A stretch of 64,000 nt of DNA from contig NZ_RJJR01000009.1 of the NCBI RefSeq assembly GCF_003721595.1, positions 124,001 through 188,000 of the forward strand, written 5' to 3'. How positions within the stretch are numbered: position 1 is the stretch's first letter; each line of letters begins with the position of its first letter. Below the pieces are notes generated by a model. It was not told the origin of the DNA. It was given only the letters and a program-made list of their open reading frames with translations, and made no database searches. Origin of the DNA: Hanamia caeni (lineage in GTDB: Bacteria; Bacteroidota; Bacteroidia; Chitinophagales; Chitinophagaceae). Of the stretch, positions 36,025 through 45,193 are shown one piece after another. The position numbers and the translations under genes were made by a program.

Positions 36025-36852
36025 GTGTTTAGATTTATTGCAAAACAAAGTTTCTTAGTAAACCTCGCGGTGGCAGTGGTTTTAGTGTTTTTGTTGGGAT
36101 TGCTTTTCTTTCAGTCTTTGGGATGGCTTACACATCATGGCGAATCGCTGCGGGTGCCATCAGTAGTCGGAAAAAACGTTGACAGCGCTGTTGAACTTTT
36201 AAAAGACCAGGGATTTGATGTTATCATAACAGATTCATTGTACAACGACAGCATTCCTTTAAACACGGTAAAAAAACAATTACCCGATCCGGGCGCAACA
36301 GTAAAAGTAAACCGGACAGTTTTTCTAAATGTGAATCCTATCACGCTGCCGATGATTGAGATGCCTAATCTTGAAGGACTAAGCTATCGCTTTGCAGTGG
36401 ACAAGCTACTCAAAAATCATTTGCAATTAGGAGATACTACCTACAAACCTAATTTTATGAAAGGCTCTGTTCTCGCGCAAAAATATAATGGCAAAGACAT
36501 TCCATTTGGTGCAAAACTAAGATGGGGATCAAAAATTGACCTTGTAATCGGTGGCGGACTGGAAGCCGTTAAAATCCCCGTTCCCGACCTAACAGGAATG
36601 ACGGTAGCCCAGGCGAAACAATTGCTGACGGACAAAGGAATAATGCTCGCAGCAATTCTTTCGATAGAAACTATTTCAGATACTGCTAATGCTTACATCT
36701 TCCGCCAAAATCCTGAAGTAAATAATTTTGACAGCACATCTAATTATATTCAACCCGGACAAACGATGGATATATGGATACAACCTGAACCCCCTGTGAG
36801 GGACACTTTAAAAGTTGTAAAACCCGATAGTTTACACATAATAAAACATTAA
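36025..36852 (+). CDS. membrane-anchored PASTA-domain protein
   Basis: The 275-residue protein has a short cytosolic end, one membrane helix (VNLAVAVVLVFLLGLLFFQ) and three tandem PASTA domains: VPSVVGKNVDSAVELLKDQG, then MPNLEGLSYRFAVDKLLKNH, then VPDLTGMTVAQAKQLLTDKG. PASTA domains sense muropeptides or bind cell-wall proteins; here no kinase is attached. I choose the GTG at 36025 because MFRFIAKQSFLVNLA is how this Bacteroidota family begins. The in-frame ATG at 35965 adds a 20-residue cysteine-rich stretch that overlaps ddl. It is followed by the rhodanese gene after 4 bases. Confidence 0.85.
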   Translation: MFRFIAKQSFLVNLAVAVVLVFLLGLLFFQSLGWLTHHGESLRVPSVVGKNVDSAVELLKDQGFDVIITDSLYNDSIPLNTVKKQLPDPGATVKVNRTVFLNVNPITLPMIEMPNLEGLSYRFAVDKLLKNHLQLGDTTYKPNFMKGSVLAQKYNGKDIPFGAKLRWGSKIDLVIGGGLEAVKIPVPDLTGMTVAQAKQLLTDKGIMLAAILSIETISDTANAYIFRQNPEVNNFDSTSNYIQPGQTMDIWIQPEPPVRDTLKVVKPDSLHIIKH

Positions 36853-36856
36853 GGCT

Positions 36857-37165
36857 ATGACCACAATTTCTCCCGAAGAAGTAAAAGAAAGATTGGATAA
36901 AGGCGAAAAACTTAACCTCGTAGACGTGAGGCAGCCGGAGGAAACCGCTGAATACAATATTGGCGGTATTGCGCTGCCACTTGGCGATATACAAAATATG
37001 CAAACAGATGCTATTGATAATCTGAAAAATGAAGAAGTAATTTTTTATTGCCGCAGCGGCAACAGAAGCGGAATTGCAGCTATGATAATGGACCAGGCAG
37101 GATTTTCCAATACAAAAAATCTTACCGGCGGCATGCTGGCCTGGCGTGACAAATTTGATAAGTAA
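36857..37165 (+). CDS. single-domain rhodanese
   Basis: This sulfurtransferase has 102 residues. The active-site loop CRSGNRSG has its cysteine at residue 65, flanked by VIFYC and the following helix. NLVDVRQPEE near the N-terminus is the usual CH2-like segment. It lies directly after the PASTA gene and about 70 bases before a TauE/SafE exporter, and the downstream CstB-like enzyme also carries rhodanese domains, so a role in persulfide handling is likely. It is cytosolic. Confidence 0.93.
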   Translation: MTTISPEEVKERLDKGEKLNLVDVRQPEETAEYNIGGIALPLGDIQNMQTDAIDNLKNEEVIFYCRSGNRSGIAAMIMDQAGFSNTKNLTGGMLAWRDKFDK

Positions 37166-37235
37166 AATAAAAAAAACGCTTATTCATTGCTTCACTGCAA
37201 TAGCCGGATTTTCATTTTACTTCTAAAAAAATTGA

Positions 37236-38072
37236 ATGACGGTTCTTCTATTTTCACTCATAGTATTGGCTGGGTCATTTCTTGCGGGACTTGTAGGCGC
37301 ACTCACGGGCCTCGGCGGTGGAGTAATCATTATCCCGATGCTCACACTGCTTTTTGGAGTAGACATTCATTATGCAATCGGCGCTTCTCTCATTTCAGTT
37401 ATTGCCACATCTTCCGGCGCTGCTGCAGCTTATGTAAAAGAAGGCATTTCAAATATCAGGATTGGGATGTTTTTAGAAATCGCCACTACGCTTGGCGCCG
37501 TAGGCGGAGCAATGATTGCCGTGTATGCACCAACTGATACCATTGCGGTTATCTTTGGATTTGTGCTGGTTTTTTCTGCTGTAATTTCCTTAAAAAAGAA
37601 AAACGAAAATTTAGTTCAATATAGCGGTGGAAAGCTGTCGCAAATTTTAAAACTCAACAGTTCTTACCCAACCGAACATGGTGAAATCAGTTATGCCGCA
37701 CACAATGTTCCCGGCGGTTTTATCATGATGGCGATTGCCGGGTTAATCTCCGGGCTTTTGGGCATTGGTTCAGGCGCCCTCAAAGTAATTGCTATGGATC
37801 ATTTTATGAAGCTGCCTTTCAAAGTGTCAACAACAACCAGCAATTTTATGATTGGCGTAACGGCAGCAGCGAGCGCCGGCATTTATATGCAAAGAGGTTA
37901 TATTAATCCTGGTCTCTCAATGCCTGTAGTGCTTGGCGTAATTACGGGCGCATTTTTAGGATCGAAAATTTTAGTGAAGTCGAAAACACAGTGGCTACGG
38001 ATTCTCTTTGCATGCATTATTACTTTTCTTGCTGTGCAAATGATTTATAATGGAATCACAGATAAAATATGA
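37236..38072 (+). CDS. TauE/SafE family membrane exporter
   Basis: This 278-residue integral membrane protein belongs to the DUF81/TauE-SafE family, whose members export sulfite, sulfoacetate or related anions. Two half-repeats are visible: GLVGALTGLGGGVIIIPMLT near the start and GLISGLLGIGSGALKVIAMD in the second half. A loop between them carries YPTEHGEISYAAHNVPGG. It overlaps the DUF1634 gene by 4 bases, a conserved pairing. The sulfur-related neighbours suggest sulfite or thiosulfate as cargo; this is inference. Confidence 0.9.
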   Translation: MTVLLFSLIVLAGSFLAGLVGALTGLGGGVIIIPMLTLLFGVDIHYAIGASLISVIATSSGAAAAYVKEGISNIRIGMFLEIATTLGAVGGAMIAVYAPTDTIAVIFGFVLVFSAVISLKKKNENLVQYSGGKLSQILKLNSSYPTEHGEISYAAHNVPGGFIMMAIAGLISGLLGIGSGALKVIAMDHFMKLPFKVSTTTSNFMIGVTAAASAGIYMQRGYINPGLSMPVVLGVITGAFLGSKILVKSKTQWLRILFACIITFLAVQMIYNGITDKI

Positions 38073-38458
38073 AGAACGAAAGAAAAATATCGGACGTTGA
38101 TATCGAATCTGTGATGGGCAGGCTTCTTATTACAGGCGTTATTATTTCAGGCGCACTTATTCTCTTTGGCGGGGTTTATTATCTGCTTGAAAGAGGCCTT
38201 TCTATCCCCCATTATAAAACTTTTGTGGGTGAGCCGTCTCATCTTCGCTCCGTTAAGCAAATTTTTAAGGGCGTCATTCATTTCGACAGTTTATCCATCA
38301 TTCAACTGGGGCTTTTGTTGTTAATCGCTACTCCCATTTCGCGGGTAATTTTTTCTGTCATCGGATTTTTCTTCGAAAAAGATTACCTGTATGTAGTTAT
38401 TTCATTCATAGTTTTAATCATCATCGCCTACAGCATTTTTAGTGTGGCTACGGGTTAA
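38069..38458 (+). CDS. DUF1634 membrane protein
   Basis: The 129-residue protein has three predicted membrane helices (ITGVIISGALILFGGVYYLL, IQLGLLLLIATPISRVIF, VVISFIVLIIIAYSIF) and the conserved loop VGEPSHLRSVKQI. DUF1634 genes almost always follow a TauE/SafE gene and are believed to act as its subunit. Here the ATG lies inside the transporter stop region, so the two are coupled. No enzymatic motif is seen. Confidence 0.88.
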   Translation: MKNERKISDVDIESVMGRLLITGVIISGALILFGGVYYLLERGLSIPHYKTFVGEPSHLRSVKQIFKGVIHFDSLSIIQLGLLLLIATPISRVIFSVIGFFFEKDYLYVVISFIVLIIIAYSIFSVATG

Positions 38459-38635
38459 CGGAATAAAAAAAGCAATTACAATTCTATTTAGCAGGTAACA
38501 TTGAAATTATCAGAGATACCGCCATTTGGCCGGACAATTGTTTAGAGAAAAGACTTATCTTTTATTTTGAAACAATATTGAGTGAAATTTCTATCAATAA
38601 ACTTTGAAATATTCCTTAATCAAAATTTATAATTT

Positions 38636-39016
38636 ATGGATTTACAGTACCTGCTGATTGTCGCGCTTATTGGAATAGCTGCCGGAATGCTTAGCGGCTT
38701 GTTAGGCCTGGGCGGCGCTATTATCATAATACCTGCCCTTATTTTTTTCCTGGGATATTCCCAGCAAACAGCCCAGGGAACAGCGCTGATCATGATGGTG
38801 TTGCCTGTGGGCGTCCTCGCTGCCTATCAATATTACAAAGAAGGTTATGTTGAAATCAAAACGGCCTTGATCATGGCAGTATTCTTTTTTATTGGTGGCT
38901 ACTTCGGGGCCAGGTTTGCAACAGAAATTCCACAAAGCCTGCTGAAAAAGTTATTCGCTATTATGTTGATTATTCTCGCTATCAAAATGTTATTTTTTGA
39001 AAAAGCAATAAAATAA
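38636..39016 (+). CDS. half-size TauE/SafE-type transporter
   Basis: The 126-residue protein holds only one DUF81 repeat: GIAAGMLSGLLGLGGAIIII followed by helices GTALIMMVLPVGVLAAYQYY and ALIMAVFFFIGGYFGARFA. Full-length family members contain two such repeats, so this one should function as a homodimer or as a partner of the full-size exporter upstream. It starts from an AT-rich spacer of ~180 bases, in which I see no clear promoter, and precedes the CstB-like gene, giving a compact sulfur block. Confidence 0.88.
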   Translation: MDLQYLLIVALIGIAAGMLSGLLGLGGAIIIIPALIFFLGYSQQTAQGTALIMMVLPVGVLAAYQYYKEGYVEIKTALIMAVFFFIGGYFGARFATEIPQSLLKKLFAIMLIILAIKMLFFEKAIK

Positions 39017-39031
39017 AACGATGAAAAACAA

Positions 39032-39069
39032 ATGTATTCCGGCGCATCGGATACATGTTCATAACTTTG
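39032..39069 (+). promoter_or_regulatory. CstB-like gene promoter with upstream dyad
   Basis: TAACTTTG (39062-39069) matches the -7 consensus and lies 22 bases before the gene. No good -33 element is present at the right distance. Instead, 39032-39056 holds a dyad, ATGTAT-T-CCG/CGG-ATACAT with one bulged T, which could be the site of an activator or repressor. Confidence 0.45.
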
Positions 39070-39091
39070 CAATCAGTTTAAAAAAAAGCAC

Positions 39092-40441
39092 ATGGAAATA
39101 AGACAATTTGAGGATAAAAATTTAGCGCATTATTCATACGCAATATTAAGCAAAGGAGAAATCGCCCTGATTGACCCGGCCAGAAATCCACAACCCTATT
39201 ACGATTTTGCCGAAGAAAATAATGCAAAAATCATTGCGGTAATTGAGACACATCCCCATGCGGATTTTGTAAGCAGCCACCTGGAAATTCATAAATCTAC
39301 AGGAGCGCCAATATATGTGAGTAAGCTGCTTGGCGCCGAATATCCTCACCAAACTTTTGACGACGGAGAAATAATACATGTTGGCGAGGTAACGCTAAAT
39401 GCTTTGAACACACCCGGCCATTCGCCTGATAGCATCAGCATTGTGCTGGCAGATGAAGATGGAAAAGATGATGCAGTGTTTTCCGGCGACACGCTCTTTA
39501 TCGGTGACTGCGGAAGGCCAGACCTGAGAGAACAGGCCGGCAGCATTACGATGAAAAGAAATGATCTTGCCCTTAAAATGTACCATTCACTGCGGGATAA
39601 ATTTATTCCGCTTGCCGATGAGGTCTTGTTATACCCGGCTCACGGGGCAGGCAGTTTATGCGGTAAGGGAATTAGCCAACAGAACTCAAGCAATATGGGC
39701 GCTGAAAAAATGAGCAACTGGTGCCTGCAGGATTTAACTGAAGAAGAATTTGTGGAACATTTGCTAAAAGATCAGCCCTTTGTTCCTAAATACTTTCCCT
39801 ATGAAGTGGCGTTGAATAAAAAAGGAGCAGAGAATTTTGCAGAAAGTATTTCAAAAGTTGAAAAAACAAAGGCCGAAAAAATTGATCCCGCTTCGCTTGA
39901 TGCCTCGTTGGCTATAATAGACAGCCGCTACGAACAGGATTTTAAAAAAGGGCATTTAAAAAATGCGATAAACCTGATGGGAGATATTAGCTTTGAAACG
40001 TGGCTTGGTAGCTTGATTGCGCCTGGTGAAAAATTTTACCTGGTAGCAGAAAATGAAACTGTACTGAATCAATTGATTGGGCGAATAGCAAAGATTGGAT
40101 ATGAATCACAAATCAAATTGGGGATTGCCGGCGGAATTGGCGACATCATTACGCCAAACTTTGATAGCGCGGAGCTACAAGATAATGAAGATGCATTTAC
40201 GATTGTGGATATCCGCAATCCCTCCGAAACGAAGGATAGAAATATTTTTGACAATTCGATTAATATTCCTTTATATGAATTAAGAGAACGCGCCAATGAA
40301 ATACCGATTAATAAACCTATCATTGTTCATTGCGAGAAAGGCTTCAGAAGCGCTGCCGGAAGCAGCATTATCAAATCGGAGGTAGATGGTAAAGCACTTG
40401 TATATGATTTGGGCGATGCAGCACAGAATTTTATGAAATAA
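39092..40441 (+). CDS. CstB-like persulfide dioxygenase-rhodanese
   Basis: The 449-residue protein fuses a metallo-beta-lactamase domain of the ETHE1/CstB type to two rhodanese domains. The mononuclear iron ligands fit H54 (ETHPHADF motif), H110 and D133; Phe59 replaces the His needed for a dinuclear site. The first rhodanese (about 270-350) lacks the cysteine and the last one keeps it (C414, CEKGFRSA). Such enzymes oxidise glutathione or CoA persulfide to sulfite and transfer sulfane sulfur. It ends the sulfur block. A paralogue lies near 57.5 kb. Confidence 0.92.
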   Translation: MEIRQFEDKNLAHYSYAILSKGEIALIDPARNPQPYYDFAEENNAKIIAVIETHPHADFVSSHLEIHKSTGAPIYVSKLLGAEYPHQTFDDGEIIHVGEVTLNALNTPGHSPDSISIVLADEDGKDDAVFSGDTLFIGDCGRPDLREQAGSITMKRNDLALKMYHSLRDKFIPLADEVLLYPAHGAGSLCGKGISQQNSSNMGAEKMSNWCLQDLTEEEFVEHLLKDQPFVPKYFPYEVALNKKGAENFAESISKVEKTKAEKIDPASLDASLAIIDSRYEQDFKKGHLKNAINLMGDISFETWLGSLIAPGEKFYLVAENETVLNQLIGRIAKIGYESQIKLGIAGGIGDIITPNFDSAELQDNEDAFTIVDIRNPSETKDRNIFDNSINIPLYELRERANEIPINKPIIVHCEKGFRSAAGSSIIKSEVDGKALVYDLGDAAQNFMK

Positions 40442-40463
40442 AATAGTGATAACAACCTGTAAA

Positions 40464-40504
40464 TGCCAGGCATATTTTTATAAAAATAAATTTCCTTCCT
40501 GGCA
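40464..40504. terminator. possible terminator hairpin between convergent genes
   Basis: TGCCAGG (40464-40470) pairs with CCTGGCA (40498-40504), and a perfect AT palindrome lies inside the loop (40474-40487). It falls between the CstB-like gene and the convergent MFS gene. Without a T-tract directly behind it the assignment is weak. The rest of this 220-base gap shows no gene. Confidence 0.3.
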
Positions 40505-40660
40505 GTGAAGCAATTTCTAACCGGAATTTTTATTTTGGTTCTTACATTAAAAATAGCTGGTGGATTTTTAAAAATCTCACCAGAATAAAAAGAGATTATT
40601 TATCTTTTTACTGCAAAGTTGAACTTCAACAAATAAGGATTAATCACTAAAAGATCATGA

Positions 40661-41869
40661 TTAAAATTTTCGGAATATCCATCTAAAGCCAAATGCAGTG
40701 GCAATTCCCAGCAATGCTGTTGATATCCACAGCACCGAAAACCCAAAGTGTTCGGCCACAAAAGTTCCTATTAAAGGAGAAAAGACAAAGGCTGCTGAAA
40801 ATGAAAGCGAGTTTACTCCCATATAAGAACCTTTCCTGTCGGAAGAAGCTCGTTTGACAGTGACGGTGGCCATAAACGGCATTGCAAAAATTTCAGACAA
40901 ACTGATGATAAACATCGACAACAATAAAACCGGAATTCCACCGGGAATAAGGAGGATAAAAAATGAAACCGCAACTAATAAAACGCCGAGAACAATTACA
41001 TTGGTAGAACGCATTGTCCTTTCTGCAACCTGAACGATAAGCATTTCAAAAATAAAAACAACCAGGCCGTTTGATGCCAAAAGAATTCCGATATTTCCTT
41101 CACTCAGATGATGCACTTTTCGATAGAATAACGGTATGGTGCTCAATAGTTGAAAAAAACAGATGCTATACAAACAGCAAAAGAAGCAAAAAAAGAGGAA
41201 TGGAATATCTTTCCACGGCGATATACCATTTTTAATTTTCTTTCCAGCTTTATCATGATGCAGGAATTCCCTGTTCTTATTTACAGGAAGATTTTTAAAA
41301 TAAAAATAAAAAACCAAGCCTGCCAGCAAAGCCGTTATTCCATTTGCATAAAAAATTAATTTAAATGAGATTGCTGCCAATACGCCTCCGAGCGCAGGCC
41401 CGATACTGAATCCCAGGTTAATCGCCATCCGGTTCAGCGAAAAAGAACGGGTAATATTTTCAGGCCGGGCATACACGCTGATGGAAACTGAGTTAGCCGG
41501 GCGGAATGTTTCAGTGATGGTGCTCAATACAAAAACCCCGATTGATAAGCTCCACACCTCTTTCAACAAAGGCAATAAAAAAAATACCGGCACTGACAAA
41601 AAAATACTGATGAGCTGCACTTTAAAATGCCCGGCTTTATCAGTAAGCCAGCCTCCCAAAGTTGAGCCGCTCATAGCTCCCAGTCCGTAAAAGCTTAAAA
41701 CCACTCCGGTTTCTGAAAGGCTGAAATGAAGTTCTGCTACCATATAAACCCCAAGGAAAGGCACTACCATGGCGCCAATCCTGTTGATCAGCATCACTGC
41801 CGATAACATCCACGAAGGCCTTGACAAGCCCCGGTATGAATCCAGATAAAGACGGGCATAGCGCTTCAT
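40661..41869 (-). CDS. MFS transporter, drug/solute exporter type
   Basis: The 402-residue protein has about twelve membrane helices with the MFS motif A-like loop GGWLTDKAGHFKVQ after helix 2. The segment SFSLNRMAINLGFSIGPALGG marks helices 4-5. It resembles bacterial multidrug or sugar-efflux permeases, but the substrate cannot be read from the sequence. A TATTTTTG box stands directly in front of the ATG, implying a nearly leaderless transcript. It lies between the sulfur block and leuS without an obvious link to either. Confidence 0.88.
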   Translation of the reverse strand: MKRYARLYLDSYRGLSRPSWMLSAVMLINRIGAMVVPFLGVYMVAELHFSLSETGVVLSFYGLGAMSGSTLGGWLTDKAGHFKVQLISIFLSVPVFFLLPLLKEVWSLSIGVFVLSTITETFRPANSVSISVYARPENITRSFSLNRMAINLGFSIGPALGGVLAAISFKLIFYANGITALLAGLVFYFYFKNLPVNKNREFLHHDKAGKKIKNGISPWKDIPFLFFCFFCCLYSICFFQLLSTIPLFYRKVHHLSEGNIGILLASNGLVVFIFEMLIVQVAERTMRSTNVIVLGVLLVAVSFFILLIPGGIPVLLLSMFIISLSEIFAMPFMATVTVKRASSDRKGSYMGVNSLSFSAAFVFSPLIGTFVAEHFGFSVLWISTALLGIATAFGFRWIFRKF

Positions 41870-42004
41870 TCATCAAAAATAAAGTTCAAAAATTATCTGG
41901 ATAAATCTTCGGCCGAATCATATTAATATCAGCCAAAAAATCTATCAGTTACGGTGTATGATTAAAAAGAATTTGGATTTTTTTGATTAAAACGTGGCAG
42001 GCAT

Positions 42005-44941
42005 TTATATTACCACATTCACCATTTTATTCTTAACAAAGATTATTTTTTTTGGAGATTTACCATTAGTCCATTTTTGAATAATGTCATTGTTGAGCAC
42101 CATGTTTTCAACTTCCGGCTGTGTTGCTTCCAAAGAAATTACCATCGTAGTTCTTAATTTTCCATTTACAGAAATGGGGTATTCTTTTTCAGACTCAATA
42201 AGAAATTTCTTTTCAAGTTTTGGATAACCTGCATTCAATACGGAATCTGTATTGCCAATGGCATGATACAATTCTTCGGCGATATGCGGCGCATAAGGAG
42301 CTAATAAAATCAGGAGCGGTTCAAGAATTTCTTTTTTGTGACATTTTAAATCCGTCAATTCATTTACACAAACCATGAATGCACTTACGGCAGTGTTGAA
42401 AGAGAAACGCTCTGTATCTTCTTCAATTTTTTTAATGGTTTTGTGAAGTGTTTTTAATTCGGCATTGCTTGCTTTTTCATCATTCCAGACTTTGCCTTTT
42501 TCTTCATCAAAAAACAACCGCCATAATTTTTTCAAGAAACGATGAACGCCTTCAATGCCTTTGGTATCCCACGGTTTGCTTTGCTCTACCGGCCCCAAAA
42601 ACATTTCATACATCCGAAAAGTATCGGCACCGTATTTATATATAATGTTGTCAGGATTTTCAACATTAAATTTTGATTTTGACATTTTTTCAGGTAATGG
42701 AGCAGTGCGGAAAATTTGTTCGCCCGCTAAATTTTTTTCTTTATCATACCATGTACCCTTATAAAAAAAACCTGTTTTACAAACAAAACATGAATCAGTA
42801 AACCTTTCAACATTAGCAAGTTCACTTACTTTTAAAATACAATTATCAACATACTCTATTGGAACATGTATTTCAGTAAAGTTTTCTTCATCGCCTTTTG
42901 GTATTGCATCTGTAGAAAAATATAATAACGGAACGACTTCATGTGTTAATAAGAATGCAGGGTCAGAATTAGGAACTTGAATAAGATTTGTTATACTAGT
43001 TCCTAAATAAGGAATCGTGTCAGTCATATATCTAGCATCAGAGCCGCCATGAGGATTATAACGGTACATTAATTGGGAAGTACCAGTTATCATTCCCTGG
43101 TTCACCAGTTTTTTATAAGGCTCATCAAAACTGATATAACCGAGGTCATATAATATTTTTGTCCACAAACGGCTGTACAATAAATGCCCGACCGCGTGTT
43201 CCGTTCCACCAATGTAGACATCCACCTGGTTCCAATAATCCGTAGCTTTTCTATCGGCAAAAGTTTCATTATTATGCGGATCCATGTAGCGCAGAAAATA
43301 CCAGCTACTTCCCGCATAGCCAGGCATAGTAGAGGTTTCGCGTTTTCCTTGCGGTGTGTTTACCCAATCAGTTAAATTGGATAACGGGCCTTCTCCATCT
43401 TTTCCCGGCCCATATTTTTCAACAAATGGCAATTCCAATGGCAATTCTTTTTCATCTAAAGGAATAGCCACACCGTCACTCCAGATTATCGGAAAAGGCT
43501 CGCCCCAATATCGCTGCCTGCTGAAGCCAGCATCGCGCATGCGATAATTTACTTTCCGTTTTCCTATTTGCAATTCTTCAATTTTATGTATCGCCTCTCC
43601 TATCGCATCTTTCATTACCATGCCATCAAGAAAACCGGAATTTTGTAAAACTGCGTCTTTTGTTGGATTCGCCTGTTTTCCATCAAATTTATCGCCGATG
43701 ATATTGGTAATCGGAATGTTGAAATGAGTAGCAAAATCAAAGTCGCGCTGGTCGCCGCATGGCACCGCCATGATTGCGCCCGTGCCATATCCGGCCAAAA
43801 CATATTCTGCAATCCATATTGGAATTTTTTTACCATCAAAAGGATTGATTGCATAAGCACCGGTAAAGCATCCGGTAATTTGTTTTACCTCAGCCATTCT
43901 TTCCCTGTCGCTCCTGCTTTTTACATAATCTAAATATTCGTGTATGGATGACCGTTGTGTTTCGGTTGTAATTTTATCTACCAGTTCGTGCTCCGGCGCC
44001 AGCACTAAAAAATCAACGCCAAAAATAGTGTCGGGACGGGTGGTGTAAACATTGATGGAAGATTGAGAATTTAAAATGGAGAATTCAACTTCCGCTCCTT
44101 CGCTCCGGCCAATCCAGTTTCTTTGCATTTCTTTCATCGCTTCACTAAACTCTACTTTCTCTAATCCTTCAAGCAGCCTGTCAGCATAATCAGTGATGCG
44201 CAGATACCATTGCCTCATTTTCTTTTTCTCCACAGGGAATCCCCCGCGTTCACTTACGCCATTAATCACTTCATCATTTGCCAAAACAGTTCCCAACGCT
44301 TCGCACCAATTCACTTCGCCATAGGAAGAAAATGCAAGACGAAAATCCATTAAAATTTCCTGCCGTTTTTTTTCATCACAACTTTTCCATTCATCAGCAG
44401 TAAACGAATAAATAAGGTCATTTTGTAAATTAGATGTTCCGCTTTCTTCAAATTTTTTTATCAACGTCTCGATGGATTCGGCTTTCTTGTTTTTGTGGTT
44501 GTACCAGCTTTTGAAAAGTTGTAAAAAAATCCATTGCGTCCAGCGATAATATTCAGGGTCGCTCGTTTTTATTTCGCGGCTCCAATCATAACAAAAGCCA
44601 ATTTTATCCATCTGATTTTTGAAGTTGGCAATATTTTTTTCAGTCGTTGTTGCGGGATGCTGGCCCGTTTCGATGGCATATTGTTCGGCAGGCAAGCCAA
44701 AGCTGTCAAACCCCATCGGATGTAATACATTAAAACCCTTCAATCTTTTATAGCGCGCAAAAATATCGCTGGCAATATACCCCAACGGATGGCCGACATG
44801 CAAGCCTGAGCCGCTCGGATATGGAAACATATCCAGCACATAGTATTTAGGCTTTTCACTGAAATTGCTTACATGATAAATACCACTTTCCTTCCAGTTT
44901 TGCTGCCACCTTGTTTCTATTTCATTAAAATTATATTCCAT
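42005..44941 (-). CDS. leuS: leucyl-tRNA synthetase
   Basis: This class I enzyme charges tRNA-Leu. The HIGH-type motif is HVGH at residues 48-51 and the KMSKS loop is at residues 752-756. The editing domain begins near VYTTRPDTIFGV with the conserved TRPDT. At 978 residues it is longer than the common ~860, because of an insertion at about residues 147-205 and an enlarged leucine-specific region before KMSKS; both occur in Bacteroidota. A short Ser/Asn/Gln stretch just before the editing domain arises from repetitive DNA (see findings). It is expressed alone. Confidence 0.97.
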   Translation of the reverse strand: MEYNFNEIETRWQQNWKESGIYHVSNFSEKPKYYVLDMFPYPSGSGLHVGHPLGYIASDIFARYKRLKGFNVLHPMGFDSFGLPAEQYAIETGQHPATTTEKNIANFKNQMDKIGFCYDWSREIKTSDPEYYRWTQWIFLQLFKSWYNHKNKKAESIETLIKKFEESGTSNLQNDLIYSFTADEWKSCDEKKRQEILMDFRLAFSSYGEVNWCEALGTVLANDEVINGVSERGGFPVEKKKMRQWYLRITDYADRLLEGLEKVEFSEAMKEMQRNWIGRSEGAEVEFSILNSQSSINVYTTRPDTIFGVDFLVLAPEHELVDKITTETQRSSIHEYLDYVKSRSDRERMAEVKQITGCFTGAYAINPFDGKKIPIWIAEYVLAGYGTGAIMAVPCGDQRDFDFATHFNIPITNIIGDKFDGKQANPTKDAVLQNSGFLDGMVMKDAIGEAIHKIEELQIGKRKVNYRMRDAGFSRQRYWGEPFPIIWSDGVAIPLDEKELPLELPFVEKYGPGKDGEGPLSNLTDWVNTPQGKRETSTMPGYAGSSWYFLRYMDPHNNETFADRKATDYWNQVDVYIGGTEHAVGHLLYSRLWTKILYDLGYISFDEPYKKLVNQGMITGTSQLMYRYNPHGGSDARYMTDTIPYLGTSITNLIQVPNSDPAFLLTHEVVPLLYFSTDAIPKGDEENFTEIHVPIEYVDNCILKVSELANVERFTDSCFVCKTGFFYKGTWYDKEKNLAGEQIFRTAPLPEKMSKSKFNVENPDNIIYKYGADTFRMYEMFLGPVEQSKPWDTKGIEGVHRFLKKLWRLFFDEEKGKVWNDEKASNAELKTLHKTIKKIEEDTERFSFNTAVSAFMVCVNELTDLKCHKKEILEPLLILLAPYAPHIAEELYHAIGNTDSVLNAGYPKLEKKFLIESEKEYPISVNGKLRTTMVISLEATQPEVENMVLNNDIIQKWTNGKSPKKIIFVKNKMVNVVI

Positions 44942-45149
44942 TCTTATTTATTAATTAACTCTTCAAAATATCGCATCCTTCTCAAAAAATAAATGTAGCA
45001 TCCCTGAGTAAAACAGAATGAAGGCCGCTCTTTCTTTTTTTGTGAAAATATTGTTATTGATTTTTATTCACTGTTTTCAATGGCTCAGGTAATTTACATT
45101 AGCTACCTGTGGCAAAGGCGCAAAAATACTAAACCTGTTTAAAATCATT

Positions 45150-45157
45150 TATTTTTG
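45150..45157 (+). promoter_or_regulatory. ftsX operon -7 element
   Basis: TATTTTTG fits TAnnTTTG and places the transcription start near 45164, about 30 bases before the ftsX ATG. It overlaps the upstream TTG codon at 45155, ruling that codon out as the start. No clear -33 element is seen. Confidence 0.5.
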
Positions 45158-45193
45158 CCTCTCTTAAAAAGAAACCTAAACTTATTTAGCATT

